A program made the translations under genes and the position numbers. Of a stretch of DNA of 64,000 nt, positions 34,700 through 45,321 are shown piece after piece. The stretch is from Lojkania enalia (taxonomy: Eukaryota > Ascomycota > Dothideomycetes > Pleosporales). Each line of letters opens with the position of its first letter. The first letter of the stretch is position 1. The notes under the pieces were generated by a model. It was not told where the DNA came from. It ran no database searches and saw only the letters and a list, made by a program, of their open reading frames with translations. The DNA lies in contig ML986596.1 of NCBI GenBank assembly GCA_010094045.1, positions 401,276 to 465,275 of the forward strand, read 5' to 3'.

Positions 34700-37270
34700 T
34701 AATTGAGATGCTGTAAGGCGCCATGCCAATCCTGAGCATCTGTAGGCATTCGCTACTGCTTGCATCCTAGATCTTGACCGTCTTGTCGTCCGACGCCGAT
34801 GCGAGCCTGGCCGAGTCGTGGGAGAAGGCCACGGAGCTGACCTAATGGCTATGGGCCCTCGAGCGTCTGTAGGCAAGCACTCTATCCATCTCTCATATCC
34901 GATCTTATAGTAATCTAATCCAGCTCTTCCCTCATAAAGGTCTCTTATTGGGCTGCGAGTTGGGCTGACAATAAGTGCGGACATATATGCCTGTAGAGGA
35001 CTGTTTTATATTGCCCCATTATGATGCATGATAAACCGATGCGCATCGCGAATATGTTCGATTAACGTAGACGCATTTTCTCTTCCCTAAGCACAATCAG
35101 CATGTTGTATATATTATATCGCCAGCCTGAGGATTACCTAGACCAAAGCCTCAAGTTTCGCTATTGAGATCACTCCCTTTGACATGCTCTCGCATAGGCA
35201 AAGAGCTTCTGACCGGTATAAGTATTTCTTTCTTACAAACTTGTAAACAGAACCTTCATACTGCAGACTGGCTGGATAGCTTGCCGAGGAGTTAGGATCT
35301 GAATCATATAGGTGATCGACCCAGGAGATACACAAATAGCGTGACGTTGCTAATGGGTCTAGGTCTGGGTCTAGCTGCTTAGCCCACGCGGCAAGATATC
35401 TAAACGTATGTTGGCTGTACATGTCTCATTGTAGCGTCCTAGATATAACCCGGAGCGATCTCGAGAAGATTACGTGGTGGGCTTCTTCTGTTTCAGATGG
35501 GGAGATTTTATTGTAAGGCCTCTGTGCTTAGAGAGTCTTTTATAGATCGATGCACAAAACAGATGGTATCTCCTTGGGTAGCGAGAAAAGGACCACACAT
35601 GCCAATGATCTCTCGTAACAACTCAAGGCCATCGGCCATGTCTCCGAGGGTCTAAACCAGATATGTCAGGTCTTTTAGCGTAATGGGTCGGTACACAATT
35701 GCGATTAAGGCCAGTGTTTACATACAGAGATCAGTATATTCTGAGTTGCATATTTGCTGTATCATGCGCTCGTAAAGTAAGCTAGGTTCAGGCGGAAATG
35801 CTTTTGGTTTTATAGGAGTCGCCCATCGTCGAATCTCTTCAAGACTTTGGTAGACTAAAGCTACCCAGAAGAAGGTGTTAATTGCATGTAAGGATATATA
35901 ATCTGACACAGCGTCTCGCGTTTTATCGTCGTACTTTGCGCAAGCTGAAGCACTTTGTGCCGGAGATATTTACTGACGGCCGTAGAAACAGACTCTGTGT
36001 TGAGTTCGAGGTACAGTCTCACTTTATGTCCCGCCATCTCTAGCCGTTCCTCAGTGTCGGGCCAGTCGTGACTAGAGGCGATCCACTTAACATGAGAAAA
36101 TCGGTACCATTCCTAGACGATGAAGTCTAACAGTTTCGGTAGACCTGCTACGCATTCGTCGAGGATGTCGACGATTAAATACATACTTTTAAGCTCGTGT
36201 CTTGCAGAATATATATGAAGATCTCGGACAAGGCAATCCAGGTATTCGTATCCTTAAAGAGCGCTTTACCTGCGTGATCGTGCTTCTTCTGAATACGTGA
36301 GACGAGTAATGGTTGCTGATTAACAAGCATGTATAGGAGATCTCGCAGTATGGCCGTGGCGTTGTTAATGCGCGAGTCCATGGCCTGGCAGAAGAAATAG
36401 GACAGAATATCTGTCTTAGCTATCGACTTCATCAGCTCGTTAACAATGCCGCACAGAAGCATCGTCTTACCTTTGCCTGGATCGCCTTTGATCTATATGA
36501 GTTAACTCTGTTTGTTGTTGCGCTATTGCTGAAAGTCGGAGTTTCGGAAGATCTAGTGGCACGAATCTTCTAATAGTCCGCCCTTAGTTTCTTCGATACG
36601 TTGCTTGTCATCGCGAGGATTGGTGAGGTATAAGTCTTGGGTGCATTTCTCTAGCTTATTATTCTCGTCCATGAGCCGTTTGAACCCCTTTGCTGTACTT
36701 TCTCTATATATAAGGAGTATGTAGACGCCGAAAATTCCGAGTAATGAGTACACTTTATCTTCTTCGAGCTTGGTCTGGCGGTATTCTATCCACAACAATC
36801 GCTCATTAACGCTAAACTGAGATAAAGGGGCTTCGTGAAGCGCTGACTCAGAAATTCCTGTTGTCTCGTGAATTTATTGCGTTAGTGATTTTGTGTCACC
36901 AAGCGTTAGATGAGGAAATTGCAAATGCCTCCTTGGGCGATCGGCAGGAGCAGGTTACTAGTATACTATTTACATGATCACGTGTAATGCTAGTTTAGCA
37001 GTATATAGTTAGCTTCTGCCAGTAGCCTCAACAATTAACTGTTTTACTCACTTCCTTTTCAACACCAAGTTACTTGGGAGAAATAATTCGACAAAATCAG
37101 GGGCAAGAAGCTCTCGGAGTGTCCATCCCCGCGTGAACCATTTGCTTTCCCGAAGATCCGATTCCCATGACCTTTGATTAAGCTCGTCGTTGGTATTGAA
37201 GAGAGGGCTAGATACATCTAATAAATACACATAGTATCGTGTCGTACAGGCCTGCTTAGCGGATGCTGTA
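34700..37270 (-). pseudogene. HET-NACHT-WD40 NLR-like relic
   Basis: Remains of a fungal STAND/NLR protein of the heterokaryon-incompatibility type. Reading down the minus strand: a HET-domain piece at 37048-37230 (WFTRGWTLRELLAPDFVELF), the HET-NACHT junction at 36553-36798 (DKQRIEETKGGLLEDSC), a Walker A motif ([13 protein letters not shown]) near 36480, a Walker B motif (YLIVDILDECV) near 36150-36180, winged-helix-like pieces at 35138-35909, and one WD40 repeat near 34760-34880 (VAFSHDSARLASASDDKTVK). Many stops break it; several sit where the related gene at 41-44 kb has Trp (TGG to TAG), for example directly before Walker A. This fits repeat-induced point mutation of a duplicate. It cannot make the full protein. 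Confidence 0.8.
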
Positions 37271-37779
37271 AGTAGGTTACAATGTGATGATTATGTAGCT
37301 GTTTCGCACTAGCTAGGACTAGTGATCGCTCTGGTTAGAGGTACTAATTAGTGCGGTAATCCTATATAAATTTACGCGTGATAAGGATAATAACAACCTT
37401 TTGGGCTATTATAAGGCTTTTAGGTTTAGATAAGACCACTATGTAAGTATTATATAAAGATCTTAGGTGTAAAGGTAGGAGTGCGAATACAATTTTTGTG
37501 TAAGAGTGGCCTTACATATCTAAGAATAGCTATAGTATACGGCTTATATAGGATTATGGTACATGTCAACGTGTGCGCTGATATCGAGTTGCTTAAAGTC
37601 AAAGTACCACTCATTTGTCTCAGCATGAAGTGTGTCTCGCTACACAAGGAGGGACGTTATAACAGTCATACAATTGCCCTCTAATACATTGGATAATCTA
37701 CTAGATATAATGGACATAGTTGCTGGTCAATTCACAATCAGCTATTGAAACTCAATCATCGGAGTATCACGCAAGCTGG
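37271..37779. other. AT-rich spacer
   Basis: AT-rich DNA upstream of the NLR relic. No gene recognised. Confidence 0.4.
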
Positions 37780-39090
37780 AAAAGAACACATGGTAGAGGC
37801 TCGAAAGGTGGTGAGGCTTGTTTGAGATGCAAACTCACAGGAAGAAAGGTGAGACTGAATACTACCTAATACCGTAAAGATAGTGAAATTCGGATGACCA
37901 TGCCTAGTGTTCTGAAGAACTCCATGTCAAAGATGCGTGAAGTCTGCTACTAAGGTAATGGGATCTCGTGCCTTAGCATGGACAAATTGCATCCGAACCT
38001 CGCTGAGAGATGTAATGGTCTATTGTGAACGTACGTTAGAATTCATGAACTGTGTTCTGAGGAGCTTACTTACATGCTTAATTCGATAAAAGCGCTGAAG
38101 CTTATCTCTGTTGCATTTTTCGACTGAGATGATCTCTGCTGGAAACCAAGTGATCCTATCGACCCTTGGCCCCTTGCTCGATGGCTCAAGGACGAGACTA
38201 GCAATCGCTAATACCGGGATCTCGTGCTTCCATTCTAGGCCCTCGCAGTTCCTTCTCTTTGTGTCATGCCCTCGGGTTGCATCGGGTTGAGAGTTTTATG
38301 GCTGCACTCCAGGCGAACATACGCTTGCACCTTAACCCGGATGATACCCTTGCCCGCCGTATACGGGACTATTCTATGGCGCGCGTATTGCTCGTACTCT
38401 ATGGAAGCCTCAAACCTAGGAGATTGTAAAGCATGCAAAAGAGTCGAGAATACTTGTTGCGGCTGTTCTTTTCTTTACTGGCCACGTGCATTATTGTAAT
38501 TACTGGTTTACGTGTGAGGTTTGAGTCCGCGATGACGGATCCAAGCTAAATTATATCAAATTGAGTCTAGGGGATTCGTTTTGATGGGATCAAATCAGAA
38601 TCTAAGGAAGAAGCTCTCATTCGCCCCTTATAGCATTACCTTATTCATGTTGGAAACGCTGCTTCTTTGATAGACGGTGCTCAATATTCAAGGTACTGGA
38701 CGTCCAGATTAAGTAACCGCCAGGATGAGATCCTGTTTACCACGTCACATGAGTTCCCAAAAGCCCTGGATATAGATTTTAGACTTACCGGCTTCACCCA
38801 ATCTTTCTCACGAATTCCCATAACCAATAAAGTCGGCCACACTACTTCAAGACCAGATGATATCGGAGATACCACTAAACCTATTACGGATTACCTGCAG
38901 TTTCACTTCTAGATGAAGAATATTATGAGCGCTCCATATAATACTTCACACGTTACCCTAGGTTATTTCTTGGTTAGTCTACTGACCTTGAATCCAAATA
39001 CGAGCGGGGCGTAGCTGAATCTAGACTGCATAGGATGAATGAAGCATTTGCCGATCTTCTCAAGGATCTGCACGAATTAGAACATTAAGG
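37780..39090 (+). pseudogene. Decayed relative of the 4.4-kb cysteine-cluster regulator
   Basis: Begins with EACLRCKLTGRK (about 37818-37853), a splice-like break, then PCQRCVKSATKVMGSRALAW and TNCIRTSL (about 37922-38010). This repeats the cysteine spacing of the regulator at 4365-6722, including the 17-residue gap before the last Cys. A 1-nt phase break lies just before PCQRC. Further pieces follow: DPIDPWPLARWLKDETSNR near 38157-38210 and a terminal block ending SRLHRMNEAFADLLKDLHEL near 39015-39086, with internal stops. I see no C2H2 fingers at its end, so the parent may have lacked them or the pieces may be mixed. Not functional as read. Confidence 0.6.
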
Positions 39091-41114
39091 AAATTTCTCT
39101 TCTGTAGAATGACTAAATTTAGAGTAAAATAGCTTTGACTAGGCATTAAATATGCTCTCGTGTTTAGAGGAGCCCGCTAATGAAAACCAGATGAGGACGC
39201 ATCCGGGCCGTCATCTTTCCAATGGACGGGGTCTCAGCTCGAATGCAGGATCTAGGCGGGGTTATATACAGAATGTCTTGTCACCTACTCTCTCATAGTA
39301 CTCGTGTAGACTTGATGACGCTATGAGAGACTAGAACACCTTTCAATTGAACAGTGTGGACGCTGTGCGGGCTGCAATATCTCGCTTTATCCCCTAGAAT
39401 CTATCGCACTATTCAGTCAACCATACGATATGGCTCATGGACCTGTATTTCCTTTCCTTTGTCCAGTATCTAATACTCCATCAGGAGTACTCAACTAGAT
39501 AGTGAAATCCTTCCTCTTCGGACCGAACTTCCTTTTCAATCCAAAGGTCAGTTTTGAAAGCTTTACCGCTTCAGAATCTATCCCAGGTACTACTTCCAAT
39601 TATGGATAGTTCGCTTGCGACACCCTAAACCGCTTTTACTACATTAGCGGTCCCTCAATATCCCCGTCTCGATTCCTATTGACGTAGTATGACTTTTGAT
39701 ACCTTTGCAGCAGCTGGACTGCAGAAATTCTATTCCGATTCCTCGTCGATGCCCTAGGAATCGGACAATGCATGGCTTAGCTTTGTTGACATCAATGGCA
39801 ACATCATTCCTCAGGAGAAAGAGCCCACTCCTCTTCACGTGGAAGGAAATTTGAACGATGGCTATCAAAGGGCTAGCCATTTTACCCATAGAAAGCTTGT
39901 GTATATTATGGAGTTGACTTGGAATGCTCTGTTGAAGATTAGGGTGCTTATAAGATAGGTAGATTTAGCGTAGGTAGCTTCTCTAAGTTATACGTCTGTG
40001 ATAGAAGTCGAGTTTTGGGATTGCGTTAGAAGCGGGCTTCTACACATAATTGGCTACACTTTTGTGTGACAATTTCAATAGCATACCTTTGTAATAGATA
40101 AGCTCCTCGTGGAACAAATCGCGACTATACTGATTGCGTGGTGGGCTGGTATACGAAGTGGACTCTCACGACTTGCATACTATGGTGGCTGTGTAATCTC
40201 GCTCATTGCTTTTCAGCCGACAAGAAAATGACATTTAAGCTGGATGAGAACATCACCCGCCGATCTCCTCACCTAATTACATGCGCAAACCACAAACATG
40301 GAGCGAGAATCTGTATTCGATCCATTGAACGTGTCTTCGCTATATGGTCCGGGAGCATTTAGTTGCTAGCTTTGGACTCTCTTTTCCGTCTGGATACCTA
40401 GGACCTTCATCTCTACAGAAAGAGCAAAAAATACTATTACCAATGATTTCATTGCTGTTTGTTATATCCTACTATAACTATTTTCCATTTTATCTATGCG
40501 TGTATTAGATTTGACCCTCCCAGGCTCTCCAAGGTTACTCTATACGATGATTACCTTTGCTACCTTTGTGGCTACCTTTCTCATTTGTTAGGTATTTTCG
40601 TCACTATATTCCCCTATCTTCTATACAAATCTTCGTAACACGGGTTGGAAAGCGGATTTAGCTGCAGTTTGCATTTGGTTTTGTTATTGGGTTGCATTTG
40701 ACCTCAGCGATTATCGTAAGAGTTGCTAGCGAATGTGGCTTCACCCTTATACATAGCTGCAACACCGCTTTACAGCGGTATGTAAGCAAGGATCAACAAC
40801 CCCACTTTCGTACGGTATATTGCTGGGTATAAGCATTTAGCTTCTAGGTATAACTGTAAGGTTATATGTATCGCACGATCCCTATTAAGGATTAGCCCTG
40901 ATATCATGAGATACCTAGGACAGACAGTAAAAATAACCTCGATCCTCCATAGATATGAATCAACACAGTTCTCCTCCTCCTCTGCCCCGATACCTTTCAA
41001 TAATAACTATGACATAAAGAAAATAAAGTTTTTTTTACTCGCACATGACCTCAGAAAGCCCCAAAAGTAGAACCTACGCTAATTAACTATCGCCACTTTG
41101 CTAAAAGTATAAAA
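39091..41114. other. Gene-poor, AT-rich stretch
   Basis: Two kilobases without a recognisable gene. Short open frames (for example 39644-39889 minus and 40138-40362 plus) have no known domain. It borders the 3' end of the NLR gene. Confidence 0.4.
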
Positions 41115-44100
41115 TTAAACCTCCAGCAACGGAGGCGGGTGGGGAGGAGGTTTGAGAAATTTTAATAGGAACAAGTGCCCAGACTCAAGACCAAGAGCAA
41201 TAGTCTCCTTGTACACAGCAGAACACCTTACTTCGTAATTGGAAGGGAGTCGGAGCATATCCTCTTGTTTATAGGCTACCCATTGGCTGGTTGCAGATAC
41301 AACTGAGAAAGCACTTGAGGCGACACTCGTGACCCAGTCCATATGGCCCTTGAGCGTCTGCAGCGGCTGGCCTGTGTTCGCATCCCACAGTCGAACCGTG
41401 TGATCGNNNNNNNNNNNNNNNNNNNNNNNNNNNNNNNNNNNNNNNNNNNNNNNNNNNNNNNNNNNNNNNNNNNNNNNNNNNNNNNNNNNNNNNNNNNNNN
41501 NNNNNNNNNNNNNNNNNNNNNNNNNNNNNNNNNNNNNNNNNNNNNNNNNNNNNNNNNNNNNNNNNNNNNNNNNNNNNNNNNNNNNNNNNNNNNNNNNNNN
41601 NNNNNNNNNNNNNNNNNNNNNNNNNNNNNNNNNNNNNNNNNNNNNNNNNNNNNNNNNNNNNNNNNNNNNNNNNNNNNNNNNNNNNNNNNNNNNNNNNNNN
41701 NNNNNNNNNNNNNNNNNNNNNNNNNNNNNNNNNNNNNNNNNNNNNNNNNNNNNNNNNNNNNNNNNNNNNNNNNNNNNNNNNNNNNNNNNNNNNNNNNNNN
41801 NNNNNNNNNNNNNNNNNNNNNNNNNNNNNNNNNNNNNNNNNNNNNNNNNNNNNNNNNNNNNNNNNNNNNNNNNNNNNNNNNNNNNNNNNNNNNNNNNNNN
41901 NNNNNNNNNNNNNNNNGCTGGCCTGTGTTCGCATCCCACAGTCGAACCGTGTGATCGGCCGAAGCCGATGCGAGTCGATCTCCCTGCGGCGAGAAGGCGA
42001 CACTCGTGACCCATCTCGTATGGCCCTTGAGCGTTTGCAGCAGGGAATCCCAATCCTCGTTGACCCCTGACTTGACGTCTATCCACTCTGGCATCTCTTG
42101 TGTAAACTGTCTTCGGACAATGCTATTTTTTGGTGCAAGGACAAGCGCGGAGTAGTATACTTGTAGAGGCGCCTCTTGTATCTCCGATCCACTCCACATC
42201 ACAAACCGTAGCGCATCGTGAACCATCTTAGACAACGTCATACTTGTAGGTCCCTTATAAGAATTAGTAGCTTCTTAACTTAGTAGTGAGCTTATTGCTT
42301 ACACTTAATGTAGATTGCAGCTTCTTTATTGCAGCTACAACTTCTGGAATCTTCCTTAATATGCTCATTGCTTCAAGCCAGTGGAGTAGATGCTCCTGGA
42401 GGAAGCTGTGGATCTTTCCACCATCTAGCAGGATATTATCGCAATCCTGCGCATACACCTTAACATGGTCGACCCAGTACTCGCATGCATATGCGACCTG
42501 TGGAAGGAAGCTGCCCTTGATCCGAGCTGTTGCATTCTGAATCCGTGTCCCCGGCTTCCACAATCTACACATGTCTCTCTTTAATATTCCATGCATCGTG
42601 TCGAGTAGACGATGAGCCATCCATTCCTGCTCCTTTGCTAGCGCGCCACCGAACACCTGCGGACCCTTGCCTGACGTAAAGTAATCTTTGGCAGATAGGT
42701 GAACAAAGGAGACAGTACCTTCACGTATAGTAAGGAACGAGCCGCAGCGACTGACAAGGTCGATGACTTCTTGGACATCCTTGAATTGGTCCATGGGGAG
42801 GCCGGCGGTAGTAGCGACTTCCTCTAGTTGTAGCGGACGATAAGCGAGGGCGACAGACCGTAGAATGTCCTTGCAGAACTGCGCCATTTGCGTTTCATAA
42901 GCTAAGATCTGCTCCATCATACGGTGGTAAAGCGGGTTCAGCCCAGGCGGGAGCTCCTTTAGCACCTCTGTCGCGCGGTATAGCGGCACACATTCCATCT
43001 CTTTGCAGACCAGTGACACCCACAGAAATGTGCCTTCAGCCTTGTCGCGAAGCAGCTGCCGCACCCTTGCTTGAGTCTCAGAGTCGTTGTAAACCCCGGC
43101 ATTCGCTAAGCTTTGCACCTTGAAGTCAACAAACGCCGCAACTGCTTTTGCGACGTGGCTAGCACTGAGCTCAAGACTGACTTTAACACCGACAGAGTCG
43201 GGGTGTAAATACCGTTCGATGTCCGGTAGGTTGCGGCTCGTTACTAGCCATTTGACCCTCGAGTGCTTCGCAAGGCTATCGTCTGTAATTATGTGCAGCA
43301 GATCAGACAGATTAGATACACATTCGTCAAGCGCGTCAACTAGAAGATACGTCATCGGTAGAGAGGCATCGTTTAGGATGTCTGACAGAATCTCCCTTAG
43401 CGCATAGATGGCATTGGGACCCTCAAATAGCTGCCTACCCGCAGCCTCGTATCGATTCTGTACATGTCGCATAAGGTCTTTCCTTTGCTCGATGAGTAGG
43501 AAGATAAGCCCACGCAAGACCGAAACTGCATTGTTGAGTTCCGGTCTAGTGCTTTGGCAGAAGAAGTAAGCCACTAGGCCTAGCTTGGAGCTACACTCGG
43601 AGCTACGCTTAGAGCTAAGCTTCAGTTTAGCCATCATCCTCGTTATTAGCTTCGGCGACGGGATAGCCTCATATCTCTGGCCCATTTCGTCGATCACACC
43701 CATCGTCATCATTGTCTTGCCTTTGCCCGGGTCGCCCTTAATCCATAGCAGGCGCGAGTCGCCCTGCGTCTCCCAGCGCATAAAGCTGGGATCGTCAAGG
43801 ATCCAAGCATAGCAGTCCTTGAGCAGCCCGCCCTTATCCTTTTCGATCCTCGCTCTGTCTTCGCGCGGGTTGGTGACTCTCAGGTCGCGGAGGCACTGAT
43901 TACGAGCTGGCTCGCCGGGACTATCGGGGAAGTGCACGTCTCCATAGATGTCGCCGTAGATGTTAGTTGAATCACCGTTAGCTTGGTTCCCGGTGTAGGT
44001 TGTGGTTTGGCTAGCCGGGACTCCATCTGCGCGACCTGCTCGCTCTTGACTCTAGACGTGGGTTTAACCTATGGGTCATGCTTTGCACTAGTGGAGGAAA

Positions 44101-44135
44101 CTTACTAGGATGGCCCGTATGGTTCGATCGGTCAT
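41115..44135 (-). CDS. NACHT-WD40 NLR receptor with short N-terminal amyloid-like motif
   Basis: Fungal STAND protein, probably a regulated-cell-death receptor. Model: exons 44106-44135, 42303-44051 and 41115-42253, the last containing an assembly gap. N-terminus: about 50 residues without HET, patatin or lipase domain, bearing the motif [18 protein letters not shown] (about 28-45). NACHT follows: [18 protein letters not shown], Walker [14 protein letters not shown], Walker [12 protein letters not shown], and a winged-helix region to about residue 590. A linker ([20 protein letters not shown]) leads to WD40 repeats of 42 residues (unit starts [20 protein letters not shown]), nearly identical to each other. 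The C-terminal cap reads [19 protein letters not shown]. No stop interrupts the NACHT exon, unlike the relic at 34.7-37.3 kb. Exon 1 is inferred from phase and splice sites and is the weakest part. Divergent from the gene at 44484. Confidence 0.8.
41407..41916. other. Assembly gap (510 N) inside WD40 repeats
   Basis: 510 unknown bases flanked on both sides by the same repeat sequence. The repeat unit is 126 bp (42 codons), but matching points either side of the gap are 551 bp apart, not a multiple of 126, and the WD40 reading frame differs across the gap. The N-run length is therefore probably an estimate and the true repeat number is unknown. Confidence 0.95.
43935..44000 (-). other. Putative amyloid-like motif copy (R0) at NLR N-terminus
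   Basis: Encodes [18 protein letters not shown] followed by YGDV, directly before the NACHT-proximal region. It aligns without gaps to two motif copies in the divergent neighbour: [ST]-Y-x-[GN]-N-x-A, then a small residue, two variable positions, a hydrophobic, then [AG]-[DN]-hydrophobic. Confidence 0.55.
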
Positions 44136-44483
44136 GGGTCCGAAGCGGCTCCGTGCACCCTTCAGGAATGTAGGAGATGTCAGTTAAGGCGCGCGGAAAA
44201 GGGTACACTGCTTTATTTTTATGTAGGAAACGAAGGAAGATGGACTTGACAGAAGCATGCGAGGCGCACGTTCTGCCAAGTCCTCAGCTGAACGGCAGAT
44301 AACGGACATTGCTAGGGTAGTCCACTGCCTCAGCCTGACTGCATATTGATGAGAGGAAACATTCACCTCTGTGATCGTTGAGTTCGAATTAAAAAAAGCT
44401 TCTTACCGGATTAATTATGATAGTACTAGTATGTTCACAAGCTGTTCATAGATAAAGAGTAGGAACCTGACAGAACGCACTAG
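44136..44483. promoter_or_regulatory. Divergent promoter between NLR and partner gene
   Basis: About 350 bp lie between the two divergent coding regions, so the genes may be co-regulated. First exons of either gene could extend into it; no specific factor sites were identified. Confidence 0.45.
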
Positions 44484-45321
44484 GAAGCGATTAGCAGCAT
44501 AGCTGCTATTTCTCAGCTGCTCGGTCAAGCGATTACTACCATCCAAAAGGCTCAGGACGCAAGAGCAAGAGTGCAGGGGGCATCAGCTCGCCTAGACGGA
44601 TACAAAGACCAGCTCGACAGCTTAATTAGTACGCTGAGCTTTGTTCACGACGAACCAGAGCTCCATACTCCAGCGATTCGGGAGGAAAGCGAGGTGATTG
44701 TAAACTTAGGCAAAGAGCTGCAACGCCAATTAGACGTATTAGCTGCCCAGCTTGAAAGGAGCAAAGTTAAGCAGTACACACATGCGCTCATAAGCGGGGA
44801 AAGAGGAGAGAAAGATCTCGACAATGCTATGACTCGATTAGACCGAGCAAAAGCAGATTTCACCGCACGAATTCTTACAGCACACGTCGGAATAAGCGGT
44901 ACAATGCGCACAGGCTTTATAGCTGCTATGGCAATCATCCAAAGGGTGGATCAAAACGTTCAGAGGATTCTTGGTCAGAGGCTTGCTGTTGCTGCTCGGC
45001 TCGAAGGACGGAGCTTAGGTGAAGAGAGTACTGTAAACCGCATAACCCTGATTACTGCCACTAACAACGCAAGGTGACGGCACGATACCACTTACAAATG
45101 AGGAAGCCTGGGCATTACATCTCGTAGACAAAGTGTCTTATGAAGGAAACAAGGCTTTCGACGACGCGGTCATGGTCCAGGCGGACCTTGTCGAACGGCC
45201 AATCTACACTCGGAGGGAGAGGAGCTATATAAATAATGAGGCTCACAAGACAAGCTTAGTCCTCCAAGGGAATGTGGATGCGGACGGTCTTGTAAATATC
45301 CTTCGCGCACGCCGAGGGTAG
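44484..45321 (+). CDS. Putative cell-death effector: helical domain plus two C-terminal amyloid-like repeats
   Basis: Two exons, 44484-45018 and 45074-45321, about 260 residues as read; the intron is called because the splice rebuilds RLEGRSLGDGTIPLTNEEAW in phase. Residues 1-175 are helical: a hydrophobic, amphipathic start (EAISSIAAISQLLGQAITTI), then heptad-rich helices (LGKELQRQLDVLAAQLERSK and DLDNAMTRLDRAKADFTARI). This resembles the domain often annotated in fungi as the N-terminal domain of NACHT-NTPases, by recollection only. The C-terminus has two tandem motif copies, SYEGNKAFDDAVMVQADL (about 200-217) and SYINNEAHKTSLVLQGNV (about 229-246), matching the motif in the divergent NLR. 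No in-frame ATG precedes residue 1 (a TAG lies there), so the start is in an unseen upstream exon or has been lost. Confidence 0.65.
45136..45189 (+). other. Amyloid-like motif copy R1
   Basis: Encodes SYEGNKAFDDAVMVQADL. It aligns without gaps to R2 (29 residues later) and to R0 of the NLR, sharing Tyr-2, Asn-5, Ala-7, a small residue at 11, a hydrophobic at 14, and the closing Ala/Gly-Asp/Asn-hydrophobic triplet. Confidence 0.55.
45223..45276 (+). other. Amyloid-like motif copy R2
   Basis: Encodes SYINNEAHKTSLVLQGNV, 14 residues before the end of the protein. The LQGNV end resembles the LGNVV of the first repeat of Podospora HET-s, which is suggestive but short. Confidence 0.55.

Noticed and set aside
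41343..41954. Long frames spanning the N-run
   Set aside because: Open only because unknown bases cannot contain stops; the gap length is also doubtful.
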